From NCBI GenBank assembly GCA_030411725.1, contig MU839827.1, positions 868,001 through 932,000 on the forward strand: a stretch of DNA of 64,000 bases. The letters run 5' to 3'. Source of the stretch: Echria macrotheca (taxonomy: Eukaryota; Ascomycota; Sordariomycetes; Sordariales; Schizotheciaceae). The position numbers and the translations under genes were made by a program. Shown piece by piece: positions 11,051 through 22,370 of this stretch. The first letter of the stretch is position 1. Every line of letters begins with the position of its first letter. The notes beneath the pieces are model-generated. The model did no database searches. It saw nothing but the letters and a program-made list of their open reading frames with translations, and was not told the origin of the DNA.

Positions 11051-13598
11051 GACGAAATCCGTTGCTGTGTGTGTGGCGGAGCGAACAAGCAAAACGATGC
11101 AGAGACAGATGGGATCTATCAGGTGAACACCAAATGCACACGAGGATCGAGCCGTTTATGTGTTGCCACCCGCATCGTCGGCGACCCTCATAAGTACTCC
11201 AACTAAACGCCATCTTGATTCCGCCGGTCCCGACCGAAGTCTGGACTGTTTGGCCGACCGCGGGACCTTGGAAGAAGGTCCCCTGTCCGACGGGTCAAAT
11301 TCCAGTTGCCTTAAAAGTAACGAGACGTTCAATCGAAACAGGCGAGCCTACTAGTAGTTTAAAGTGATCAGTGAAACGATATCATTGGCCGCTCGGAGTG
11401 TAGACCGATGACGCCGGGGGGTGTGATGCCTAGAACAACAATAGCAGAGGGATGAGACTTACGCTCACCGTGTCCTTCATCGGATAGGAGGCCGTACGCC
11501 GGTTCGCGGTCGACGTCGACGTCGAGGCAAGGCAACAGGCAGGAACCGGATGCCGCGAACGCTTTCTTGGCGACTTCGCAGGCCTTTCCGTATCGCGTCG
11601 TAGGCTCCGCGATGCCTGCTGCAGGTATAGTGTAGGTCCATCTCACCGCATTGCCGGATCGTGATCGTGTTTGGCGGATGACGATGAGGCCTCTGGGACA
11701 TCTCGACTCCCGCGAGGGACCTTGAAGAATAGAATCCGGATAGAAGGGGGAAGGGAAGAGAAAGGTACCCGGATTGCGCGTTGCGGGAAAGAATAATGGC
11801 CCGGATAGGGAAAGGGGTTGCCGAAAATAGGACTCCGGGGTCAGTGGTTGGACAAAACCAGCAGACCACCGAGAGGAGAGTCAACCGCCAGCGATCCGCA
11901 ACATCGCGAGGCCTGAGCGAAGAAAGCAAATTCAAGATCTGGAAAATCCCGCAAAATCAAAGAGCGGCCCTCGAGGTTTATCACAGTTTTTTGCTCCTTT
12001 TGCACTGCCCTCTGATTTGGGCCCCGGCTCTCGAGCTGAAAAACATTTACAGCGGCACACGAGCACTGCCTCTCGCATTTGCCCTCTTTCGGGGCGATGA
12101 GCTTTGCGCGCGGGTTCAGCTGTGGGAAGCGCCCAGCCAATAATGGACGGCGCCCACAGCCTTGCGGCCTCCGTGATCGGAGATAGCGTGGGCAGCAATT
12201 GACAACCGCAACCACTAACAAACCAGCCGGGCTGAACCTGCCAGAGAACTAGGGGGTACATGGTCGTAAATTCCCTTCTCGAGCAATTGATCGGTTAAGA
12301 CATGGGCGAGGCAATTTCCCGGTTGTTGTCGACATCGATGGAAAAGGAAATGCTGAATTGACACCTCACCGAGAATGGAGGATCCGAGATGTGCCGACCC
12401 GGCCGAAGACAGCTGAACAGTGGTGTTTGAGGTCCCCCTATTGGGTAATAACAAGGCGAGCCCTCCTGTTAAGTAAATTCCGCGCTTTTTTTCGGTCAAG
12501 AATCCGGGACCTTTTCACTGCATTCTGGACCTTCGGTCTTGCCTGCGCTTGCCTTGCTGGACGGCGCGCACCATTCTTGGTGGATGGGAATCTGGGGGTT
12601 CTTGCCATCCCCCACTCGTCCATGTTCTGGCGATATCTTGTCTCTTTGTTTCGCGAGACAGCTAGAGCAGATGAGCCTCAGGGCGGTCCCCAAACAATGC
12701 CCAGGTGCCACCTCGGGGATTTCGACACGCTGTCGAGCGACAATGGTATTCTCAGCCTGCGTCATACGCAATCACATTCTTTTCTTTCGTGTACGGTTTC
12801 GGGGGCACGGGATGCGGGTACAAGTACCCCGCTGCAGCGTCCTCCGCGGTCGGATATGTCCAAGACCTGAACATCATGAGAGTGGGCTGGCCATTGATAT
12901 CCTCCAACTTTCGGGTCTTGTTCTGACTGCGATGGCATGGCACCATCCGAGAGCCCGCCCGCACGCGCGCCGACCCGGTTCTGAGAAGACTCCGGAGGCC
13001 TCGACCGGGCCAGGATGTCGCCGAGGCGGTGGCGGGGTCGTGGACGGGACGTTACCCCGCACAAGCTCGACGGCTCACAGGCGTCAATTCGTTGCTTACT
13101 CCCCGTGCTCCCCCGTCACACCCCCAGGTATCCCAAGCACTGCCTCAGGCCGGGCAGAGAATGCGCAGCAGCTCAAGGGGTGGGGAGCACCCTCCAGTCG
13201 GCCGTCGCGGGGTCCTGCCATGCTTGCTGTGGGCGCCGCTGCAAAATCTGCGAATCATCGCGGATGTCGTGCGTCGGCGCCAGGCAGCAAGTGGCCTTTT
13301 GCACCCCAAGCCCGCCGGATGCTCTGCTGCTGTTGGCTCCCCCGGTCCCGCCCTCCACGCTCCAACATGAGCAGAATCGTAACTCGGCGCAGACGGTTCC
13401 CAAAGCATGCTGCTGCGGCAGATGCCGAGAGGCCACCCTGCAGCCCTGTGAGTCTTCCAATCCTGTGTCTGCCTTGGGTCCCCTCCTTCCCGTGCTGCTG
13501 GCCATGAGACATAAAGGTGATATCCCCAGACCGCTCTTCGCGGCTTATCGTCAGTGGTTTGCCCCTCCTCCCACATCCCCCATTGCCAAGCCCTCACC
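11051..13598. other. Long gene-free stretch
   Basis: Many overlapping open frames on both strands, but none shows fungal codon bias, a start context and a recognisable domain together. The portion before 13599 is CT-rich, as expected for a Sordariomycete promoter. The portion after 11050 should be the zinc-finger gene's promoter. Confidence 0.45.
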
Positions 13599-15420
13599 AT
13601 GTCTTTTGACGACTACGAAGAGACGGCATACAGCGAGAGCGATGTCGAATCGTACTTCTCCTCTGTGATATCAGATGACGAGTCGGTCTTGTCAGATGCG
13701 GAGTATAACCGTCGTTCCTTGTACGCCCCCAGGTCCCCAGGTCGTGCGTCTCTGCTAACATGTAATAACCAGCCATCTGAGTCGCGAACATGGCCGGAAA
13801 CCGGTCTATGAGGCATACCGCCTGCGCCTGTCCATCGAGACAGCGGCTCGCCCGAAGGAAACCACAAAGTGGAAGGTCCTCGGCGTGACAATTGCCTCTC
13901 GTACCCATCATCCCAAGCCATTGCCCCATATCAAACAGCAAACATACAGCTTGATCGGGTTCCCTCCGGTGGAAGCGGACCAGTCTGAGCTTGCAAAGAT
14001 GCATATCCAGGCAATCGAGCAGTTCCAGTCCAAGAATCGCCGCAGCTGGGTCCCACGGGCTCTGCGGGGAAAGCCCAAGACATACGAGCAGCATGTCCAC
14101 GAGAAATGCCACCAGTTCCCTCTCATTGTGCAGGAGGAATTGCACACTCTCCTGGAAGACCGTGAGGCAGCGACTTCGACAAATCACCACACACGGAAGT
14201 GGACTATTGCCGTGGTCGACGAGGAAGAACCCTTCCGGTTTTCCGAGGTCACCACCCCCAAGGCGAAGAAGCACCGCAAGGCACCCTCCCGGAAGATGGA
14301 AGAGAGCAACCAATCTTCCCAACGCAGTTACTTCGTCGTCATTCGAGGAAGCGAGGTCAAGGCATCCAGCGAACCAGAGGGCTTCACCGAGTTCAGCCGA
14401 CACTCCAACCCTTGGGTCTACTCCGATATCGAGGAGGCCCGTCGCAGGGACCGCGAGCACCGCCGTAAGATGCGCCAACAGAGAAGCCTGGAATCGTGGA
14501 AAAGAGGAGGCGTCTCACCCGCGCCGCCTCGACGAAGAGCTCGCCCGGCGTACCTCGAACGAGAGCGTAGTCGGTCCCGCTCGCCTCCCTCATACAGGCT
14601 ACGGCGTGATTCCTCCCCCGGGGCTGAGTCAGTCGATGTATTGGCTCGAGCGGAGACCTATATTCGCGCTTCCCGTAATGCTCCTCCGGCCGTTCCCATA
14701 CCTCCATCCAGGCGAAACCCGATATTTCATGGAGCACCTCCGCCCCCACCTCCGGGCTTCGCGATGCCAATGCCGGGCCCAAGACCGATGATGGCACCCC
14801 CGCCTCCTCCAATGCCGAGGGAGCCCCCTTTCGATCGAGATCGCGTATCCTGCTTCTTTCCGGCCGTCCCGCCTGGGCCGCCCAATGGCATGCCCGCCCC
14901 AGCGTTGTGGCTCTCTGAGCAAAACCCACCACTCGGAGCTGTTCCTGCTCCCCGCCCGAGCGTGTACGTCAAGCCATTCCAGGAGTTTGGTTACAGGCCC
15001 GCAAGTCTTGGGGGCGATGACGGCGATCTCCCATGGACCAAGTCCTGCGTTCCTCCCAGACCGAAATCGGCATGCGCCGGATGCAAAGTCACACCCGACT
15101 GCGAGCACTTCAGCGGTGACGTCTGCCGGCGCTCGATGACTTTCCAGAGGATCAATGGGGAGCCCCGGTACTTCCACCCGGACTGCTTCATCTGCATGGC
15201 GAAGAGCTCGGCTCCGCCGGCCAACCCGATGCCGCCGATACCGCCAATGCCCACAGCAAACTCGGCTGAGCTTCCTGCATCACCGTCTGTCGGGCCGCCG
15301 CCCTATCCGAGTCTGAGCGAGGGTTTTCGTGACAAAGACTGTTGGGGTGACACCGACATTGAGAGTGACGACGAGTCCGATGACGGGGAGGTGTCTGCCA
15401 AGTCCAAAAAGGATGATTAA
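13599..15420 (+). CDS. Hypothetical proline-rich protein with LIM-like cysteine cluster, about 589 aa
   Basis: Function not recognised. Exon 1 13599-13720 (MSFDDYEETAYSESD...) is acidic and Ser-rich. A 52-nt intron 13721-13772 (GTACGC, TGCTAAC, ACCAG) joins it to exon 2 13773-15420, which continues HLSREHGRKPVYEAYRL. A second donor a few bases downstream (GTCCCC) would also keep frame. Residues 40-250 look globular, residues 195-230 are basic (KKHRKAPSRKM), and about 225-440 is Arg/Ser- and Pro-rich. Near the C terminus, CAGC (from about residue 474) through HPDCFIC (to about 512) resembles a single LIM or treble-clef zinc module (CxxC...HxxCxxC). A cytoskeletal or nuclear adaptor role is possible but unproven. 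Confidence 0.72.
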
Positions 15421-16020
15421 TGGCTGGCCACGATGCGTTGATGCTTCATGGTATTTTTCCTAGTGTATGATTCCCTGTGGAACGATATTTGTGTCTCTGA
15501 GTTTCCATGGTTTCGTCAGGACGGCGGCGGGTTGCCGTGATGCCTAGACGTAGGCCGGGCTGGCTGGATTGGCATGGATTTCCGACTTGTAGGATTTCGG
15601 TGGTATTCATCTTCTTCGCTTGTAGTTCGCTCATGTACCTCAAAACTTTGCCAATTGTAAAGAGAAAAAAACCATGGTTCCCAATTAACTGATACTGATG
15701 GATATTTGAGTTGTCGTCACTTCCCATTCCTGAGAGTCAAGGTGCAGCTTGCAGCTCAAATGGGCGGCCTGATCCTTTGACACCTGCAGCCCTGCGTGAT
15801 GGGGTGGGGCAGGGGCTTGTGCAGAAGAGAATTGGTCCGAGCGCAATCAGATAGCGGGCGAGAAAATTTTCGAGTAGGAAGACCTCGAAACTTGACATTT
15901 GCCAATCAGAAAAACTTCAAAAGGGAACCCTAATGACCCGGACAGCATTCAGCATACAACACCATTCCAGCAAGACCATATTCCACGACAAGTGGAGAGC
16001 ACACACCCGAAACCTCCAGG
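15421..16020. other. Gene-free stretch
   Basis: This is the 3' UTR of the upstream gene and the promoter of NOP10. I saw no RNA gene or repeat. Confidence 0.5.
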
Positions 16021-16291
16021 ATGCATCTCATGTACATCCCGAGCACCAACAGCGCCACGCCGGGTCGCCAGTACACGCTCAAGAAGGTGCTCGACGGCCA
16101 GATCACCAAGTCAGCACACCCGGCGCGCTTCTCGCCCGACGACAAGTGGTCCCGCCACCGCATCCAGCTGCGGCGCCGTTATGCCCAGCTCTTTGGTATG
16201 TCAAGCATGATCGCTCACGTTGCCCGCTCGGAAGCAGAAATAGCTGACCATGATTCTGCAAACAGAGGCTGCCAAGGTTCCTGCCCAATAG
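16021..16291 (+). CDS. NOP10: H/ACA ribonucleoprotein subunit Nop10, 66 aa
   Basis: Nop10 is the small structural subunit of H/ACA snoRNPs. It binds the pseudouridine synthase Cbf5/dyskerin in the nucleolus and is needed for rRNA pseudouridylation and pre-rRNA processing. The protein starts MHLMYIPSTN and carries the family signature TLKKV...GQITKSAHPARFSPDDKWSRHR, followed by a basic helix. Exon 1 16021-16195 is spliced through a 70-nt intron (16196-16265) to a 26-nt last exon that adds the E of ...LFE and AAKVPAQ. The length of 66 aa is normal for the family. It converges on NOB1, another ribosome-biogenesis gene, about 430 bp away. Confidence 0.95.
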
Positions 16292-16723
16292 ATAATCCCG
16301 TGCCGCGACCAATATCCCTCTCGCTGCTGTTACACCAACCTGGCATGAGAAGACTCTGAATCGACAACAATCCGGTTCGGAAACGCAAGGATGCTGCCGC
16401 CGACGACGGAGCTGAGCGCCATGGTCACGATGGATAGGCACGTTGCTGTGTCCATACCGGCCGCGCCGCTAACCGACATAGCGAAAGGCAATAAAGGACA
16501 CCCATGGAAAGGACTCACGGAGAACGTATACTTGGGAGTTAGATCCGGTCAACAGATCGACGGGGACGCAACAACTGGGTTGGCGGGTATGGTTACAACT
16601 TCCAGTATAATAAAAGTTATGGGCAATCCGCTCTTGTTTTTGCTAGACCAATCAATGGTATTCACGCAAATCCGAGGGCTGGTCAAAATAGGACCGTCTA
16701 TTGATTGTCCATGATCATTGACT
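16292..16723. other. Convergent 3' intergenic spacer
   Basis: The tail-to-tail spacer between NOP10 and NOB1. It contains AT-rich sequence such as AATAAAAG near 16608 that could serve as polyadenylation signal. No gene was seen. Confidence 0.5.
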
Positions 16724-18320
16724 TCACCTCTTCTTCTTGGCATTGATATTCCGCCCAGCCCCGACTTTGATCTTTCCCTGTCCCGGCCCCCTCGCGCCCG
16801 TCAAGATAGAGGGCAGATAGTCGTCATCCATCAAGTCTCGATACTTGGTCCTGCGTTCTTCTTCCGCCTTCTTGACGTACTCCTTTTGGTCCTCGGCCAG
16901 GATAAGCTCCTGACCCCATCCTTGCTTGCCTCCCCCCTTGACGTTGGACAACTTGCCGCTCGCCGTCCCGTGTGTGGGCTTAGGGATGCTGTACACGTTT
17001 CCACGCTTGTTTAGCTGGAAGTTCTTCTTGAGGTGAAGGGTGAAGTTGCCCTTGGAATCCGTAGTGCAAGAGACCCGGGTAAGCGTTGCTTGTCCACACG
17101 ATGGGCAGAACTGCTTGCTCGTGTCCTTGCAGACTTTCCAGCAACCATGGCACCGCAGCACCCAGGTCTTTAGGACCGTGATCCGCGCAAGACCAGAATC
17201 AAGAAGACTAGTACTGCTGTTAGTGTAGTTCACTAGCCATCGAAACGGAAACCTACTTCAGGTTTATCCTGAGCGCGACGTTCCTCATGGCCATGTCTGA
17301 CGTGATAAGTGCGGCTTGGAGGACCTTGTGGATCGGCTGTGCGGCCTTGGACGTGTTTTCCCTTGCCTGGTGTTTCTTGATGTTGGCAGGAGCTGCATCC
17401 AATAGTTAGCGCGGAACAAGCGACATGCATCTGCACTTACTGATCCATTCCCCACCGCCATCGTCTTCTTCTTCCTCAGCTTCTGGGGCGGGCTCTTCAG
17501 CTACCTCAACTACGGTATCTCCGTCTTCAGCAGTCTCAGTGCCGAGGTCCACGCCCTCGAGCTGTTCCGTAATAGCTTCCGTTGTCACAGGCTCGCTAGG
17601 TTCCTCTGACAAGGCGTCTTCTACCGCAGTTGCTTCTGTTGAATCCTCCCTGTCCTCCGAATCTTGAGTTGAAGCTTCAGGTGAGCCCTCATCAGAACCT
17701 CCCGCGGTCTTCTCGACCTCATCCGATTTCCCCGGCGGCTTTCCGTTGAGGTGTTTCTGTGTCGGTTCGTTCCGGAGTCGCCACTATTCCAGGTCGTCAA
17801 TTAGTAAAACCGGCCGACATGTAAGAACTGCAAAAGAAAACTCACGTCTCCTCCATTTCTCTCCAGCTCCAACTCGTACGTCAAGGCGAGTAGGTGTATA
17901 TCCGGTTTCGAAAGGACTTGCAAGTCTCCGGTGCGCCGCGCAAAGTTTGTCACGAATAATATCGACTCGGGTCGGGGGCTGCGAAGTTTTAGGAACGGTG
18001 ATAGCGTCGTCTCGAGCCTTGATCTCGCGGCCTCGTCGCGAACTGTCGAAGAGGGTCAGCAACGCAGCCAAGAGCAGGAGCGGGGTATAGGGGGGCATAC
18101 TCTCAGAAACAACTGCTGGGATCGTATACAGCTGCTCTGCCTGGGATATTAGCGTCGAGACAGCAGGTTCGTTCTTGATAATCGCGTTGGCATCGAGCAC
18201 GAGTGAGTGGACGGGTTTGGTGGACGGCATCGCGGGCGACCGGCTGGGCGGCGTGAGAGCGGGGGCGGGGTCACTAGTGGTCGCGCTCTGCGCCTCGATC
18301 GGTGCCATCTCCGAAGTCAT
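16724..18320 (-). CDS. NOB1: 20S pre-rRNA endonuclease Nob1, 459 aa
   Basis: Nob1 is the PIN-domain endonuclease that cleaves 20S pre-rRNA at site D to make mature 18S rRNA in late pre-40S particles. Five exons: 18320-18101, 18042-17846, 17783-17441, 17392-17257, 17207-16724; introns are 48-62 nt, GT..AG, and in frame throughout. The PIN acidic residues are present: D43 in VLDANAII, E73 in PAVVSEIRDE, and D113/D121 in RTGDLQVLSKPD. A central acidic linker (about residues 150-250) is followed by the zinc ribbon C318-C321...C333-C336 (CHGCWKVC...FCPSCG) and a basic C terminus ending NAKKKR. I chose the ATG at 18320, followed by MTSEMAPIEAQ; the frame extends upstream but without another ATG. 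Confidence 0.96.
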
Positions 18321-18580
18321 AGTTGCGCGGTACGACGCAGTTTCTTTAATAAAAGACACGGCGGAGTTCGGGAACCTTCAGGACAGGAGAATGGCTTGTG
18401 ATGGCGGGGGAGAGCTTGGGCTCTTGGGCGATGGTTTTTGGACGACCCAAATTTAGGCGGAGTTGAGCGGCAGAATCTTTTGTGCATGCACGACAGCAAT
18501 GGTGAGACCCACCCCTGACCCACTCCTCCGACTTCACGTCATCAAGGTTCCGAGTTCAACGAACAGCCTCCCGGCGCTCG

Positions 18581-21056
18581 CTAGCGTAAGGGTATCTGGA
18601 TTTCCCCAAAAGGCGTAACATCAAAGCTTCTAAGTACTTGGTCATTTTCTTCAAGGTTCGACTCTAGAGAAATCCATAAACGCTTTCCGGAGGTTCCAGG
18701 AAGCGTTCTTAAAGACCTTCCAAGTTCGACCTCAACAACAAACCGTGGAAGCTTTATATTGGTCTCAGCTACTTTACAGATCTCACTTTTAATGGTCCAT
18801 CTCTGTAACTTCGAGGACAAAGGGAGTGACTAGAGAGTTGCGTTATCAGCCGAACAACCCCACGATGAATACCTACCTGAACATCAATCCAACAAACAGC
18901 CCGTACTCTAATTCTCTTCTCATTCCCGACTTCCAATCCCCGTGTAGCTGCCGATTTGAGAAGGACTCTTCCCTCAAGTCCATAGAGTAAGTCAACTCAT
19001 CTCGACATGAAGGAATCGCATGGAAGACATTGGATCATTGAACCAAAATGCCCTACCCTCGAGGCATGCCATCATCTGACGGGTTCCCTGTTTTGTCGGG
19101 AACGCTCTTAACGGACAGCGGCTCTCCCAACCGAAAAGGAACGGGTCCACATCCAGTGACAGAATCTCGGACAATGTCAAGTGTTGCCCCTTGAATTTCC
19201 ACCGCGGTACCTCCTGTTGGCGGTTTGAACTCCAAACCGGCACCCGGTCGAGCCTCTCGCATCTCCAACGGATTGACGCGTCGTTAAATCCTTTGTCATC
19301 TTTGTGCCAAAGCCCTGGGAGCGTCACTTCTGGCTTCAATGCTCTCACGAGGACGTACTCCTTGTAGTATGCGGTCTTTCCTTGATCGCCTTGCATGGGC
19401 GCTGCGCATGAGACGGTATAGATGGCCCCGGTTGTGACGGCCCCTTCCAGCAACCAAGGAGATAGCCCCCCGAAATCATGCTGGCGACGCCCATCTACCC
19501 TCCCAGCACCTTGGAGCATGGCTATCCGGGGTACGCTGTCTGCTTCGGCATAATTGAGAATCCAGATCGCCACCTTCGGTGTCCGGTCCCGGCTGAAAAC
19601 GGACTCGACCTCGTATGGCGATCCCCGGACAAAGATAGGGGAAGGTTGGAAGTAACGGTGAAAAAGCAAAGTAGGGAGTCTTATTCCCATGAGAAAGCCG
19701 CGAAACATCTCGGGGGTTAGGTCGTCGAAATCGTAATCTGAGGGGACGTCTCGCTCGTATATCTTATTCTCAAGATTACGAACACCTAGGAAAGTTGCGA
19801 CCCCCGTCCGGAATTCGGTTTGTCCCAAGATGTCTCCGGGATCTATAGCGCCATGATATTCGGTAAGCATGGCCAAACGTAGGCGCTCGCCGAGAGTTCC
19901 CCGGTATTCCTGTCCTCCGCGGAAGGGATTGTAAGTAGGCAAGGTGATGGACAGTCCCTTGTTCGTAACAAAGTACGGTACTTTGCTCTGACTTGCGGCA
20001 TGCGGAGGCATCCGTGAATAGGCGTAGAAAAATATTGGGTCGGGTGCAAACATGGATGACGTGATGGGCCCGAAGTCCAGAGTGTGATCGACACACACAT
20101 CACTCGCTTTGGTGTCACTTCCGTCGCCGGCTTCGTTTTCCCAGCCCAACTTGACAAGATGAGCTGCCCGTAGACTCGGAAAGTAACAGTCAGGGCTCCT
20201 TATTTCCGGATCGGCGCAACGTGGAAGCCAGTCCCAAGCGAATATGCTTTGGTCGTCCGAGACTTTGATTATCTCCTCCTGTAAGCGATGAAAAGCCCGG
20301 GGTCCTTCGCCATAAAGTAGCGGCCTGCAATTGTGGAAGAAAAAATGGGTTCAACAAAACCGCGACACTGACTACCTGTATTTGCAAAGAGTAGGTACCA
20401 GGAACTTACATGTGGATTTTCAATATGCCAAGCATACAGTATGCGATATCCTCCAAACGTGTAGTCACCCGATTGGAAACCCAGCACATGCGTGTTGCGA
20501 TGCTGGCGGAACGTATATTATTGGGCTGGAGATATGACTTGGGAATGCCGGTGATCCTAGATATGACATCCTCGAGCCCCGACTTTGTCCCTATTCTCCG
20601 CCACTCTGCGGTGAAGAAGACGAGCTTTCTTGGGGCGAGCAGCTCCTGGAGCGTCCACCCACGGGTGAACCACAGGCTCTCCTCGAACTGGCGTCCAGGG
20701 TCCTCTGGGGTTGGCCCCGTGTCGAGGACATCCTGCAGATAGGCATAGCAGATCATAGCCTGCCCGTAGTAGCGGTACATGGAATTGATGGCTTCCGAAA
20801 GCTCGGCGCTACTTCGTTTGTCGATGCAGTTGGTGTCGACCCAGAGGTACTCGAGGTCATCAGCTTGTGCTTGCTTGCAGGCTTGCACGATCTTGAGGTA
20901 GCCGGGCTTTGAAGAGATCTTGTCGTGGTCGTCCTGCCACTGGTCAAAGGTGACTTCGTCCTCATCGCAACCCCACCGGTGTGACAGGATGGCGTATCGG
21001 GGTGCCGTGACCTGGAAACTCTTGAGTCGGAGGGTCTCGGTGTTGATGAGCCACAT
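18581..21056 (-). CDS. HET-domain (heterokaryon incompatibility) protein, about 760 aa
   Basis: HET domains are TIR-like modules that trigger cell death on allorecognition in filamentous fungi. Exons: 21056-20410, 20324-19057, 18995-18877, 18829-18581. The HET core is clear: MWLINTETLRL at the start, YAILSHRWG, YLWVDTNCIDK, then WFTRGWTLQELLAP, and LLYGEG...RLQEEIIK...IFAWDW just after the first intron. I start at 21056 because MWLINTET matches the usual family start; an in-frame ATG at 21131 would add 25 residues. If the intron 19056-18996 is not removed, the frame stops at 18992. The two following segments stay open, splice cleanly and give a plausible tail ending FGEIQIPLR, so I include them with less certainty. 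No NACHT, ankyrin or WD repeats are seen. Confidence 0.85.
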
Positions 21057-21371
21057 TTTGCCGTTGATGAAAAGGAAGGAGAACCTCGAAGGCAGGTTGA
21101 TGCTGGAGGGAACTTGAGCTCTCCCCCGCATGGGTGCCTGCCCGATTTCACTCCTCCCACCACCGGTTCACGTGATGTTTTCCATGCACTCTGATTCTTC
21201 TTCCACTTTTACTACGGGTATATGGCTCCACCCAACATCGACATCATTATTGGAGACTCGAAAGCGATTCTGTCCGCGATCCACCACATTATCAACCACA
21301 AGTGCTATAAATTCTTTTCTTTCAAGGGTTCCATACCCCACTTGACCATCTCATCCCCGTTGTCCATGCCA
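21057..21371. other. Short spacer
   Basis: The promoter and 5' UTR of the HET gene meet the 3' end of the SDR gene. Nothing else was seen. Confidence 0.4.
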
Positions 21372-22370
21372 TCACAAATACGGCCCCAGAACCTCCTGAG
21401 TATGCTCCCACACCTTTTGCTGAGCACGCTCTCTCAACGCCGGAATAACTTTGAGGTTAGGCGTACAATTCGCCCTGAAATTGACGAGAAATAGGCCTGT
21501 CGTATGCTCGCCGCGGACATTCACGCCCGGATCGCCCTTCCAGGGGATACCTTTCCCACCATAAAACGCGCTGGTGGCTTCGAACAGGTGCCGCTGCCCG
21601 GCGGTGTCGTGGTTGATGGAGAAGAAGCCGATGAGCGGCCGCAGGAATAAGCGGACAAACCAGGACCAGAGGCTGCCTGGGGCCCAGCCGCGGTCGACAT
21701 TCCCCGTGCTGACCCAGCCGGGCCACGCGTGGACAAAGGTGATGTCGGGGTTGTCGTGCGCGAACTTGTCCATGGTGACGGTGTTGAGCGGGCCGAACTG
21801 CGACTGGGCGCGGACGCCGCTGAAGTTGCCGGGCTTCTTGAGGTCGATGTCGTCCAGGTCGATCGATGTCACACGTTCCATGCCGCCGGCTAGGATGCTG
21901 ACGACGCGGGGCGCCTCGGCGGCGCGTAGTAGTGGGAGCAGGATCTGAATGCAGAGCATGCGCGAGTAGTACTCGAGACTCTGGGCGGTGTCGATGCCCT
22001 CGGCCGTCTCTTCGCGGCCGCCGAACGGCGCATACCCGGCCGTCAGGAAGAGCAGGTCAACACGGGACTCGCGGCTCTTGACGAAGTCGCACGCCCGCTT
22101 CGTCTCGGCCAGCAGTGAGTACTCGGCCTCGGTCCAGATGATTTCGGCCTTGGGGTTGATTGTCTGCATCTCGGCGATGAAGGCCGCCGAGCGCTCCGCC
22201 GAGCTCTTGCGGCCGACCAGGTAGATTCGCACGCTGGCACCGGTGCCGACCAGGGCGCGGATCGTCAGTTGGCCGAGGCCGGAAGTGCCTCCGACGAAGA
22301 CCGACACACGGGGGGCCGTGGCATCGTTGATGAGCGCGTTGGAGGCAAATATCTCGGAATCCGCAACCAT
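21372..22370 (-). CDS. SDR-fold (Rossmann) protein, 332 aa, atypical active site
   Basis: A single-exon short-chain dehydrogenase/reductase-fold protein. The cofactor glycine motif is intact at residues 27-33 (GGTSGLG) after a beta strand (VSVFV). The segment VDLLFLTAGYAPF occupies the NAG-motif position, with TAG instead of NAG. At the catalytic position I see VSILAGGMERVTSIDLDD and then FGPLNTVTMDKFA, with no YxxxK pair. It may therefore be a non-canonical reductase or a binding protein rather than a classical oxidoreductase. Similar proteins occur in fungal secondary-metabolite regions, but no synthase is adjacent. It lies downstream of the HET gene on the same strand. Confidence 0.82.
   Translation of the reverse strand: MVADSEIFASNALINDATAPRVSVFVGGTSGLGQLTIRALVGTGASVRIYLVGRKSSAERSAAFIAEMQTINPKAEIIWTEAEYSLLAETKRACDFVKSRESRVDLLFLTAGYAPFGGREETAEGIDTAQSLEYYSRMLCIQILLPLLRAAEAPRVVSILAGGMERVTSIDLDDIDLKKPGNFSGVRAQSQFGPLNTVTMDKFAHDNPDITFVHAWPGWVSTGNVDRGWAPGSLWSWFVRLFLRPLIGFFSINHDTAGQRHLFEATSAFYGGKGIPWKGDPGVNVRGEHTTGLFLVNFRANCTPNLKVIPALRERAQQKVWEHTQEVLGPYL

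Noticed and set aside
12539..13507. 322-codon plus-strand frame upstream of the LIM-like gene
   Set aside because: Proline/arginine/cysteine-rich translation with long competing frames on both strands; looks like GC-rich promoter sequence rather than a gene.
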